DNA of 34,289 nt from Bacteroidia bacterium (GTDB lineage Bacteria; Bacteroidota; Bacteroidia; B-17B0; Aurantibacillaceae): contig JAEUTP010000028.1 in the NCBI GenBank assembly GCA_016787705.1, positions 1-34,289 on the forward strand, written 5' to 3'. Below are positions 15,043 to 22,691 of the stretch, one piece after another. The notes under the pieces were generated by a model. It did no database searches. It was not told where the DNA came from and saw nothing but the letters and a program-made list of their open reading frames with translations. Position 1 is the first letter of the stretch. Every line of letters starts with the position of its first letter. Made by a program: the position numbers and the translations under genes.

Positions 15043-15172
15043 CTATAACGTTTGGCGGCTACCAGTAGTTGGCGTTTGGAACCTTTAACTGTCTACCCGC
15101 ATTACTGTAAATTTAATGAAATAATATGAATATCCCCTTGTCCGCGCCAATTACTGGTAGGTGCTGTTATGT
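15043..15172 (-). repeat. attC-like site f
   Basis: The plus strand reads TAACGTTTGGCGGCTA (15046-15061)...TAGGTGCTGTTATG (15159-15171). The arms TACCAGTAGTTGGCG (15060-15074) and CGCCAATTACTGGTA (15146-15160) pair over 15 bp. Its conserved outer sequences are identical to those of site c, although the stems differ in sequence. That pattern is typical of attC sites recognised by structure. Confidence 0.85.
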
Positions 15173-15317
15173 TTAGTGCGCGCCACACAGATGTTCACTC
15201 CGCTGTCTGCGAAGAACTGTCGGTTTTTATTAAAACACTAAAGGTTGTTTATTGCTTATCCTTTGTTCATTTACCAATGTCTAACGAATAACTCTTAGCG
15301 GCTATTGTCCACCCATG

Positions 15318-15346
15318 TTTGTTTGTTGCACTTGTATATATTTTTG
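15318..15346 (+). promoter_or_regulatory. Putative promoter (TTTG-N17-TATTTTTG)
   Basis: TTTG (15318-15321) and TATTTTTG (15339-15346) match the Bacteroidota -33/-7 consensus TTTG/TAnnTTTG. It faces the hairpin-rich stretch and, further on, the gene at 15618. The 16-mer TTGTATATATTTTTGC at 15332-15347 also occurs inverted at 19375-19390. Confidence 0.45.
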
Positions 15347-15420
15347 CGTGCGTTGGCAGAAAGCGGGCATGTCGGCCCGCCCGTTCTTTAGCACCTAAAG
15401 CATGGGGAAGGAAAAAATGC

Positions 15421-15489
15421 AAGCTTATTTGGCGCCACAACAAAGCTTAACCGCTGAAAAGAAGCGACCAAATGTGCTTGCATTTTGTG
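15421..15489. repeat. Stem-loop repeat family, copy B
   Basis: AAGCTTATTTGGCG at 15421-15434 is identical to copy A. GAAGCGACCAAATGTGCTTG at 15461-15480 differs from it by one base. The stem is extended here: TGCAAGC before and GCTTGCA after. Confidence 0.65.
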
Positions 15490-15617
15490 TTCAGACTTAA
15501 CCACCAGTACTTTATATAGACATTTTTATTAATGTTAAAATAAAATTGTAAATAACGTATTACCTATAAATTATTGATTTTTTTGATTAGTTTTAATTAA
15601 TCAATTTATCGTTTCAA

Positions 15618-18600
15618 ATGAAGAAAGTAGTTATACTATTAGTGAGTATTATATTATTTAATTGCGAATTAAATGCTCAATTACAGGCTACCCTTTATGG
15701 GATGACGAATATCGGTGGTTTTTCTAATTCAGGAGTTATTTTTTCGACCCCAACCGGAAGTACAACTACAATTGCCAATTATAGTTTTCCTTATGCTGAT
15801 GGTGGCACACCATATTATACCCATCTATATAAAGCTAACAATGGTAAGTATTATGGTGTTACAAATTTGCAGGGTTCTAATTATTATGGAGTTTTTTTTG
15901 AATATGATTATCCAACTAATTATTATAAGAAGATAATTGATTTTAATGGGGTAATCAATGGTAAAGACCCAATGGGATCAGTAATGCAAGCTTCAAATGG
16001 GAAAATATACGGCACTACAAGGGCAGGTGGTACATTTTCAGCTGGAACAATTTTTGAATATGATATTAATACTACTACTTTAACAAAAGTTTTTGATTTT
16101 AACATGACTTCCACTGGGTCTTTTCCAACTGGTAATTTAATAGAATCTGTTAATGGAAAGTTATATGGAATTGCGGCTTGGAATGGAAGTAATAGTAGTG
16201 GTACAATTTTTGAGTATAACACATCAAACAATACTTTTACAAAAAAAATAGATTTAACTAGTTGGTCAGGTTCCCAACCCGCTGGGTCACTAATTGAAGC
16301 CAACAATGGATTAATGTATTTTTTGGCCACTTTCGGTGGGACAAACAATATTGGAGCTGTCGTAGAGTATAATCCAACATTAAATATTTTAACTAAAAAA
16401 TCTGATTTAACAACTACAAGTGGTAACAAACCATTTGGTTCATTTATTCAGGCTAGTAATGGGAAACTTTACGGATTAACTAGTGAAGGTGGAACCAATA
16501 ATTTTGGAACAATCATAGAATATGATTTTAATACTAACACACTTACTAAAATCTTTGATTTTGATGGCACCAACACAGGAGGTGCTCCTAAAGGAAGTTT
16601 AATTCAACTTTCGAATGGTAAACTCTATGGAATGACTTATATGGGAGGCTCAAATAATTTCGGGACAATTTTTTCATACGATTACAACTCAAGTACTTTT
16701 ACAAAATTATTTGATTTTAATAGCTCTATAGGATCAGGGAAAAATCCAAATGGTTCGTTAACTGCTGATCAAAGTGGCTATTTGCTTGGGTTAACTGGAT
16801 ACGGAGGATTAACTAATGATGGCGTGCTTTTTGATTTTAACATTAACACTTTGACTTATCGTAAAAAGTTTGATTTTATGAACAAGTATAATGGTTTCAA
16901 TTGTGGCGGGTCATTAATTTCTTACACGAATAATGTAATTATAGGACAAGCAATAGGCGGAGGTAATTATAATAAGGGCACTTTGTTTGAATTTGATGCA
17001 AATAATAATTTATTTACCAAAAAAGTAGATTTTGATGGAATTAATAATGGACAAGGACCAAGAGGTGCTCTTGTTTCATACAGTAATGGGCTATACTATG
17101 GTGTGACTGAATTGGGCGGTACTTATAGTGTAGGAACTATTTTTTCTTATTCAGCTTCTTCAGGAACTTTAATAAAGAAAATTGATTTTGATGGCACATT
17201 AATTGGAAAAAACCCAAACTCTACAATGGTTCAGGGTAATAATGGTCTTTTATATGGTGTTACCGCTTCTGGAGGAAATAATAATGATGGCGTAATTTAT
17301 GAGTATAACCCTAACACGAACATGGTTGTCAAAAAATTAGATTTTCAAAGTTCAACAACAGGGCAATACCCTCAAGCTAGGATGTGTTTAGCTTCAAATG
17401 GAAAATTGTATGGTACAACCTTAAGCGGGGGCGCATTTAATTCTGGAGTGTTATTTGAATATAATTATGGCCTTAATACCTATACCCCATTGGTTTCATT
17501 TAATGGCACTTTAACTGGTTATGGGCCAATGGGTGAGCTTATTGAAGCGCCAAATGGGAAATTATATGGTTTAACCTATAATGGAGGTGTGAACTACGGA
17601 GGTGTTATTTTTGAATATGATTTTAATTCGAATACTTATACAAAGAAAATCGATTTCATTAATTCAATACCGAATCCGTGGAATCCTCAAGGAGCAGGCT
17701 TCAGATTAGGTAGTAACGGAAAGTTATACGCAACAACAAGTATAGGAGGAACAAGTGGCTTTGGTACTGTTATAGAGTATGATTACATAAATAATATTAT
17801 GGTTAAAAAATCGGATTTTATTGGGACCAATGGAAATTACCCTATGCAAAGAGGTAATCTATTAGAACTTAATATTTGTCCTCAATTAACAGCAACAATG
17901 ACATTAAATGGAAATGTTGCATGTAATTCAATTCCCACAGGTTCAGCGACAATCAATGCATATGGTGGTTCAAATTTAACTTATAGTTGGATACCTTCAG
18001 GAAACACTAATTCTTTGGCAACTAATTTAACAGCCGGCAATCATACCTGTATTGTTATAAATGGGTGCTCTAATTCCATTACAAAAACAATAACTATAAC
18101 ACAGCCACCATCAATAACTTTAATAGCATCAAGTAATACTAATATTATTTGTCCCAATACTCAAGTAGTATTATCGTCAACAGCAAGTGGTGGAACAGGT
18201 ATTTTATCATATTCATGGTCAACAGGACAAAATATTGCTACCATTTCAGCAACTCCCAATGTTAATACAATTTATACGGTTACAGTAAAGGATTTGAATA
18301 ATTGCCTTAAAACTGGGACAGTATTCGTTCAAACATACCCTTCGCAAAGTTTAAGTTTGAATTCTGGTACAATTTGTCAAGGCGACCCTTTCACACTAAT
18401 TGCTAGTGGCAATTCAGTTTCTTATACTTATTGTTGCGGCGGACCAATAGTTTACCCTTCTTCTACTACGATTTATACAGTAGAAGGCACTGATGTTAAT
18501 GGTTGTATAGCAAAAGCAACAAATAATGTGACAATATTTGCCCTTCCAAATGTAAATGTGAATTTTAACAAATCGATACTCTGCCTTGGTGAAACGGTAA

Positions 18601-19031
18601 CTGTTACTGCTTCCGGTGCGCAAACTTACACATGGAGTAATAGTTCAATTGGAAGTCAAATTATAGTTGCTCCACCGCTTGGAACAACAACATATAGCGC
18701 TTGGGGTAAAGGAAATAATGGTTGTGTTGGTGTTGGAAGTAACTTTATTTATGTATCTAGCTGTACGAATATTAATGAAAACATTTTTGATAAAGATTTA
18801 ATTGTTTTTCCAAATCCTGCAAAAAATGCCTTGTATATTAAATTTAATACAAGAATTGATTATCCTATTAACTGTTATGTATATGATCTCAAAGGAAAAT
18901 TAGTGATTGATCAAAAAATAAATAAAGAAGATGATTATATTAATTTAAGTAATTTAAATAAAGGGTTATATATTGTCAGATTTGTGAATGAAAGTGACGT
19001 TTTTTTGAAAAGAAAATTTATTAAGGAATAA
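15618..19031 (+). CDS. Secreted GloVer-repeat protein with T9SS type A sorting domain
   Basis: The 1137-residue protein has a signal peptide (KKVVILLVSIILFNCELNAQ). About fourteen repeats of roughly 50 residues span residues 25-760, each with a GGTNNFGTIIEYD-like strand pair followed by a (F)DF and NGKLYG segment. This is the 'GloVer' tandem repeat (choice-of-anchor type), which forms a propeller-like or solenoid surface. A region with Ig/PKD-like or SprB-like segments follows (about 760-1050, with GGSNLTYSWIPSG and SGGTGILSYSWSTGQ). The last 80 residues carry VFPNPAKNALYIKF and LNKGLYIVRF, a type A T9SS C-terminal domain, so it is exported by type IX secretion and anchored or released at the surface. 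It is very AT-rich and opposes the cassette direction. Binding partner unknown. Confidence 0.9.
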   Translation: MKKVVILLVSIILFNCELNAQLQATLYGMTNIGGFSNSGVIFSTPTGSTTTIANYSFPYADGGTPYYTHLYKANNGKYYGVTNLQGSNYYGVFFEYDYPTNYYKKIIDFNGVINGKDPMGSVMQASNGKIYGTTRAGGTFSAGTIFEYDINTTTLTKVFDFNMTSTGSFPTGNLIESVNGKLYGIAAWNGSNSSGTIFEYNTSNNTFTKKIDLTSWSGSQPAGSLIEANNGLMYFLATFGGTNNIGAVVEYNPTLNILTKKSDLTTTSGNKPFGSFIQASNGKLYGLTSEGGTNNFGTIIEYDFNTNTLTKIFDFDGTNTGGAPKGSLIQLSNGKLYGMTYMGGSNNFGTIFSYDYNSSTFTKLFDFNSSIGSGKNPNGSLTADQSGYLLGLTGYGGLTNDGVLFDFNINTLTYRKKFDFMNKYNGFNCGGSLISYTNNVIIGQAIGGGNYNKGTLFEFDANNNLFTKKVDFDGINNGQGPRGALVSYSNGLYYGVTELGGTYSVGTIFSYSASSGTLIKKIDFDGTLIGKNPNSTMVQGNNGLLYGVTASGGNNNDGVIYEYNPNTNMVVKKLDFQSSTTGQYPQARMCLASNGKLYGTTLSGGAFNSGVLFEYNYGLNTYTPLVSFNGTLTGYGPMGELIEAPNGKLYGLTYNGGVNYGGVIFEYDFNSNTYTKKIDFINSIPNPWNPQGAGFRLGSNGKLYATTSIGGTSGFGTVIEYDYINNIMVKKSDFIGTNGNYPMQRGNLLELNICPQLTATMTLNGNVACNSIPTGSATINAYGGSNLTYSWIPSGNTNSLATNLTAGNHTCIVINGCSNSITKTITITQPPSITLIASSNTNIICPNTQVVLSSTASGGTGILSYSWSTGQNIATISATPNVNTIYTVTVKDLNNCLKTGTVFVQTYPSQSLSLNSGTICQGDPFTLIASGNSVSYTYCCGGPIVYPSSTTIYTVEGTDVNGCIAKATNNVTIFALPNVNVNFNKSILCLGETVTVTASGAQTYTWSNSSIGSQIIVAPPLGTTTYSAWGKGNNGCVGVGSNFIYVSSCTNINENIFDKDLIVFPNPAKNALYIKFNTRIDYPINCYVYDLKGKLVIDQKINKEDDYINLSNLNKGLYIVRFVNESDVFLKRKFIKE

Positions 19032-19136
19032 ATGAAAAACGTTGTGGTTAATTTTGTTCAATAAAAATAATTGTCTATCTATTATTTAAGTTTACAAATC
19101 TTCCAATTGTAAACATCACTCTTTATTTGCAAATAT

Positions 19137-19510
19137 CACCATACGCCTGTGGCTTGCGCTTTTGATTGAGCGGAGCGAGATGCGCACAAAGGTGGCGCTG
19201 TCGCGCCACACCATATTGTTTGTGGGAAGGGCGAGGTGATTTAGGATTTTGTAGCGAAGCGGAAAAATTACAAATGACCACAGCTTGGGATAGCCAAAAC
19301 GGCTTTGCCGAAAAAGAGCGTAGGCTTGTCGCAATAGCTGTACTATACGGCTGTCAGCCGTGCGAGCGCCGGAGGCAAAAATATATACAACCTGTCTGTA
19401 CGCAACCAACTTAATTTGGAACCTGTCCGCCTGCCTCTAAAAGCCGCCGACGAAAAGTTTCTTGTCTACCGTAAAATTGTCTAAGGATAATTGTCCGCGC
19501 GCATTGAACA
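19137..19510. repeat. Accessory repeat block, copy 2 (homologous to 10618-10952)
   Basis: Shared landmarks in order with copy 1: ACCATACGCCTGTGGCT; the TGAGCGGAGCGAGATGCGC hairpin; a short palindrome (GGTGGCGC/GCGCCACC here, GCCCGCC/GGCGGGC there); a stem-loop region ending GACCACAG; AGCCAAAACGG..CCGAAAAAGAG; and CCGTAAAATTGTCTAAGGATAATTGTC before GCGCATTGAACATAAC at 19498-19513. No gene is convincing in 19032-19606. Confidence 0.7.
19376..19405 (-). promoter_or_regulatory. Putative promoter (TTG-N19-TATTTTTG)
   Basis: On the minus strand TTG (19405-19403) is followed after 19 bp by TATTTTTG (19383-19376), matching the Bacteroidota consensus. It shares the 16-mer TTGTATATATTTTTGC with the promoter-like site at 15332. 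It would drive transcription leftwards, through the palindromes of the repeat block. Confidence 0.4.
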
Positions 19511-19592
19511 TAACTAGTTTATACCCGCTACAAACCTTCGGTTACCTCACCCACAGAGTCAAGATAACCGCTACTCGGTAACGGGTATTTAA
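19507..19592 (-). repeat. Degenerate attC-like palindrome beside the recombinase gene
   Basis: It starts with CATAACTAG (19508-19516) in the same context, GCGCATTGAACATAAC, as site b. The arms TTTATACCCG (19517-19526) and CGGGTATTTAAA (19582-19593) pair with a bulge, and TCGGTTACC pairs with GATAACCG inside. The far end lacks GTTA, so this may be a worn attC or an attI-like insertion site. It ends about 15 bp before the stop of the recombinase. Confidence 0.45.
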
Positions 19593-19606
19593 ATATATCT
19601 ATCTTT

Positions 19607-20722
19607 TTACAAATAATCAAATGGCGAAATAATTGTTTGTAAGCTTTTGGTACTTACATGTGTGTATATTTCTGTTGTTTTACTACTGCTATGGCCCAAC
19701 AACTGCTGTATGTATCTTAGATCGGTGCCATTCTCCAATAAATGTGTGGCATAACTGTGCCGCAGCCAATGCAACGTAACCGGCTTTTTAATCCCGGTCT
19801 TCAATAAATTTGTCTTCAATACCTGTTGCAAACTCCGTTCATCATATTTTTCATAACTATTTTTACCTTCAAATAAATATAACTTCGGGTTATAGGCTTT
19901 TTTGTAATCGTTAAGTAACTCCACAATTTTTAAACTTAAAGGCGTTATCCTGTCCTTGCGCCCCTTTGCTTGTTTTATGATCAACAACTTCCGCCTCTCA
20001 TCTACATGCTCTAACCTTAAGTTTAAAAGTTCTCCGCAACGTAAACCGCAAGAGTAAATAAGGCTAAGCATGGCCTTGTGTTTTACATTCACGGTCTTGT
20101 CAAGCAATTCCTTTACCTCTTCTTTACTCAAAACATTTGGCAACACTTTTTCTCTTTTTGGCCTGTGCACTTTTTCTACTTCCATCAATTTATTTTCTAC
20201 TGTTCTAAAAAATAATTTAACAGCATTTACAACCTGGTTCTGAAAACTCGAAGATAGCCTGTTCTTTAAAATATAATCGTTATTAAAAGCAACTACATCT
20301 GCATCCGTTATTTCAGCTATCGCTTTTCCATCATAAAACCGTAAAAATAGCTTTAATGCTTCGCGGTAAGTATGTAAGGTATTATCACTGTAACGCCGCG
20401 AGCGCATCCATTGCTCAAATTCTTTTAATTTACTTTTTGTTTCCTCGCTCAATATTGCTGCACTTGGTGCCAACCTTTTTGTTTCGGGTAAAACAGCAAC
20501 CTGCAATGCTTCTTCAAAAATAATGGTGTTGCCCTCTTTTAACAGCGTATGCAGTTTTTTGGTGGCGCCTCTGCTGTAATCGATCAGCCACATGTTGTGC
20601 GTTTTGCTCCACCTGGGCTTAGCAACACTTCTAACAGCATTTAAAACACCGGTATCATAGCCAAATTTTATTCCAAGGCATTCCCGCTCTTTATGTATAA
20701 GGCGCACTAATGTAATATTCAT
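19607..20722 (-). CDS. Tyrosine recombinase (XerC/D-like, not IntI-type)
   Basis: The 371-residue protein has an extra N-terminal module (1-80, with PRWSKTHNMWLIDYS), a SAM-like core-binding domain (about 95-185) and a C-terminal catalytic domain. Catalytic residues are R228 (SCGLRCGELL), K253 or K256 (KGRKDR), H318 and R321 (LHWLRHSYATHL), H344 (LLGHSSSKTTEIYTHV) and nucleophile Y353. The stretch between the Lys hairpin and H318 (YLFEGKNSYEKYDERSLQQ) is short and lacks the insertion that defines integron integrases. This family is frequent in Bacteroidota. Its 3' end abuts the attC-like palindrome at 19507, and its own strand matches the cassette direction. It is the only recombinase in the window, so it is the local candidate for moving cassettes, but it may equally be an unrelated mobile-element gene. 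Confidence 0.92.
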   Translation of the reverse strand: MNITLVRLIHKERECLGIKFGYDTGVLNAVRSVAKPRWSKTHNMWLIDYSRGATKKLHTLLKEGNTIIFEEALQVAVLPETKRLAPSAAILSEETKSKLKEFEQWMRSRRYSDNTLHTYREALKLFLRFYDGKAIAEITDADVVAFNNDYILKNRLSSSFQNQVVNAVKLFFRTVENKLMEVEKVHRPKREKVLPNVLSKEEVKELLDKTVNVKHKAMLSLIYSCGLRCGELLNLRLEHVDERRKLLIIKQAKGRKDRITPLSLKIVELLNDYKKAYNPKLYLFEGKNSYEKYDERSLQQVLKTNLLKTGIKKPVTLHWLRHSYATHLLENGTDLRYIQQLLGHSSSKTTEIYTHVSTKSLQTIISPFDYL

Positions 20723-21477
20723 AATTATAAATGTACCACTAAACAGGGCAGGCTATGGCTATAATTTGTAGTAAGTTATTTTGCAATTAAACTTAAGCAT
20801 ATACATACATACATACACTTAGTCTATCGGCCTCAAAGAAATTCCGTTAGATCTGTGTTTTAATTCTTGAAATGTATAAACATTTCAGTTCATTTAAGCA
20901 AACATTGTAAATCGGCCTTTTAAAATTTAGCGTCATAAAATCTTTTGCATCAAAGGCGTTGGCACGAGCGGAGACGATTTTTGCCTCTCGCGAAGCGCTT
21001 AAATCTTCAGCTTGATGCAAAATGATTTTTAGCTAAATTTTAAGAAGCCTTGATTTTTTGTTTACTTTTTTATCAAGAAAAAAGTGACACCTAAATTAGT
21101 TCGAACTGTATTTATGCCTGCATTAAAATAAAATCTAAAAAAACTTGTATCCTTGATTTTTGCTCCACGTTTTGTCAAGAAAAAGTGGAAAGAAGAAAGT
21201 TACAAAGCCTGAATGCTGATAGCTATCGTAATTGGTGCATTATACCCTGAACGAGGTAAAAGCATAATGTGCTTTTGGCGAGGCTGTGCGTCAGGTTTGA
21301 AGAAGGCGAAGTATTTTTATCAGAAAAAAAGTGATGACAGATTTATTTATAATGCCTTTTTTAATTGGCTATTGCACCATCCCACTCAAATATGCAAGGC
21401 ATAACACATTTGCCCTGCGTCAAAAGTAACAAAAGAAAAGATAAAAATCCCTTTGCAGACTTCGTTTTGATCTAAAA
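20723..21477. other. Gene-poor stretch, 755 bp
   Basis: Beyond the inverted repeat at 20918-21046, three related copies of a TTTTTATCAAGAAAAAAGTG-like motif occur at about 21069-21088, 21173-21192 and 21314-21334. A 63-codon plus-strand ORF (21213-21404) has no recognisable features and is probably not a gene. This looks like the debris of an old mobile element. Confidence 0.5.
20918..21046. repeat. Large imperfect inverted repeat (MITE-like)
   Basis: TTTTAAAATTTAGC...AAAATCTTTTGCATCAA (about 20918-20953) mirrors TTGATGCAAAATGATTTTTAGCTAAATTTTAAG (21012-21044), with a few indels. The 58-bp centre contains a weaker hairpin (GCGTTGGC..CTCTCGCGAAGCGC). No coding capacity is seen. Confidence 0.6.
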
Positions 21478-22347
21478 TTATCCTGGCGCTTCTTTATATC
21501 TTAAAACTTTATCATCATTCTTTTTAAAAAAGATTTCTTTTGTTTTAACGATTCTGTAAATTTTTACCGGCTTTTTTAAACGTTTCCGTTTAACCGGTTC
21601 TGCTTTGTATAATTCAGTATTCACATCCAACAGGCAAAGCACATGATGTTTACCTTTAACAGTGTTGTCAAACTCAAGGGCCAAAAAGTAAAACAGCTCA
21701 CCGGCACCTGCACTCATAAGTGCTGCACTGTTTTTTGGTTGTAATCGCGCATTTTGTTTTTTATCCTGTCGGCTTATCAGCAGCTCTTCATAGTCATGCT
21801 CTGTTCTTATTCCGCTTTCAAAATCTATTTGAACGCAAACGGCTTTTATTAATACTCTGCTGCATCCTTTTGCAAAAACAATATCTTCTGCGGCAAGCAA
21901 TTCGTCAACACAAATCTGGCCATGGCCGTTAACATAAACAGGCTTTAAAAGCAGGCTGTTAAGCTTAGCGTATTTATTAAAGTCAAATTGTCTTAACAAT
22001 ACCTTACCACTTTCGTTCTTTAAGGCCTTGTTTACAACGCGTTGGCCCCTTACCGAAGTGGTGTCATGGTTCTTCACCTTCATCAGCAGTTGGGTTAGGC
22101 GCCGGTACAATTCGCCATCGGCGGCGGCGCTCCAACGTTTTACTGTTTGCCGCAACAACCTGCCGGCCTTCGAACAATTGCCAAACTCATTGTAGTTTTC
22201 GCGCACCCGTACAAAGTTTTTTCCGTTTTTAACCTGCTGGCGCGTTGGACCGCCTTTTCTCCGAACAAGGTATTGCCCCTCGCTTTTATAAAAGCTTATA
22301 TTGCCAAAGGTACCTGTTATTTTTATAGCACCCACCTGTTTTGCCAT
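21478..22347 (-). CDS. Hypothetical protein, Bacteroidota 'GTFGNISFYKSxxQYLVRRKGG' type
   Basis: I chose the ATG at 22347 (MAKQVGAIKITGTFGNISFY, 289 residues) over an ATG eight codons upstream, because family members as I recall them start at MAKQ. The N-terminus (SFYKSEGQYLVRRKGGPTRQQVKNGKNFVRVRENYNEFG) matches a recurring uncharacterised Bacteroidota family. A helical, basic region follows (AGRLLRQTVKRW), then beta-rich segments and a very Lys-rich tail. There is no signal peptide. The same family appears near mobile elements in other genomes, from memory. Function unknown. Confidence 0.75.
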   Translation of the reverse strand: MAKQVGAIKITGTFGNISFYKSEGQYLVRRKGGPTRQQVKNGKNFVRVRENYNEFGNCSKAGRLLRQTVKRWSAAADGELYRRLTQLLMKVKNHDTTSVRGQRVVNKALKNESGKVLLRQFDFNKYAKLNSLLLKPVYVNGHGQICVDELLAAEDIVFAKGCSRVLIKAVCVQIDFESGIRTEHDYEELLISRQDKKQNARLQPKNSAALMSAGAGELFYFLALEFDNTVKGKHHVLCLLDVNTELYKAEPVKRKRLKKPVKIYRIVKTKEIFFKKNDDKVLRYKEAPG

Positions 22348-22691
22348 AACGCAAACATAATTCAAAAACAAGCCTTTTTTACATTCGCAATTTTATTGAC
22401 CTCGTTTAACACTTAAAGATTGCTAAAGACGCTTAAAGAATACATAGTTATTTCTTTTACTCTCACTTAGGCAAACAAAAAAAAGAGGTTTAGTCGTACT
22501 TGATCTTGTGTTCAGTTGCTGTTAAAGTTATGTTAAGCCTATGCATAGGTTATGCAAAGCTTAGGATATTCTATAGATATACTTATGATAGCCCATCGCA
22601 AATTTTTTAATTTTTACACCCATCAGTTTAAAAAATAAAAATAGGCTGTCATGATACTTTTTTGTAACAGCTACCGGCGTATCAATGTCAT
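22348..22691. other. Intergenic region, about 340 bp
   Basis: This is AT-rich DNA between the 5' end of the gene at 22347 and the 3' end of the SPFH gene. I see no gene, repeat or clear terminator beyond a small palindrome (AGCCTATGCATAGGTT, 22537-22552). Confidence 0.4.

Larger units (their letters stand above)
15173..15617. other. Non-coding cassette-like stretch with repeats
   Basis: No gene is visible in these 445 bp. They hold TTATGTTTAGTGCGC after the site f core (compare TTATGTTTCAGTGCGC after site a at 318-333), a promoter-like sequence at 15318-15346, a GCGGGC/GCCCGC hairpin (15364-15381) and stem-loop copy B (15421-15489). Then follows an AT-rich leader for the gene at 15618. Confidence 0.55.

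Noticed and set aside
19116..19409. Minus-strand ORF of 97 codons (and 19166-19414 plus)
   Set aside because: It lies in the repeat block, with a composition driven by hairpins and no family resemblance. The homologous block at 10618 has no equivalent ORF.
6474..19585. Integrative element with direct att repeats from the tRNA-like gene to the recombinase
   Set aside because: The only shared word is inverted, not direct, so it does not delimit an excisable element; kept as a weak finding only.
19607..20722. Calling the recombinase IntI
   Set aside because: The IntI-specific insertion before the HxxR motif is missing and the N-terminal module is of another type.
21213..21404. 63-codon plus-strand ORF
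   Set aside because: It lies in a stretch of repeat debris, has no recognisable features, and one of the repeated motifs runs through it.
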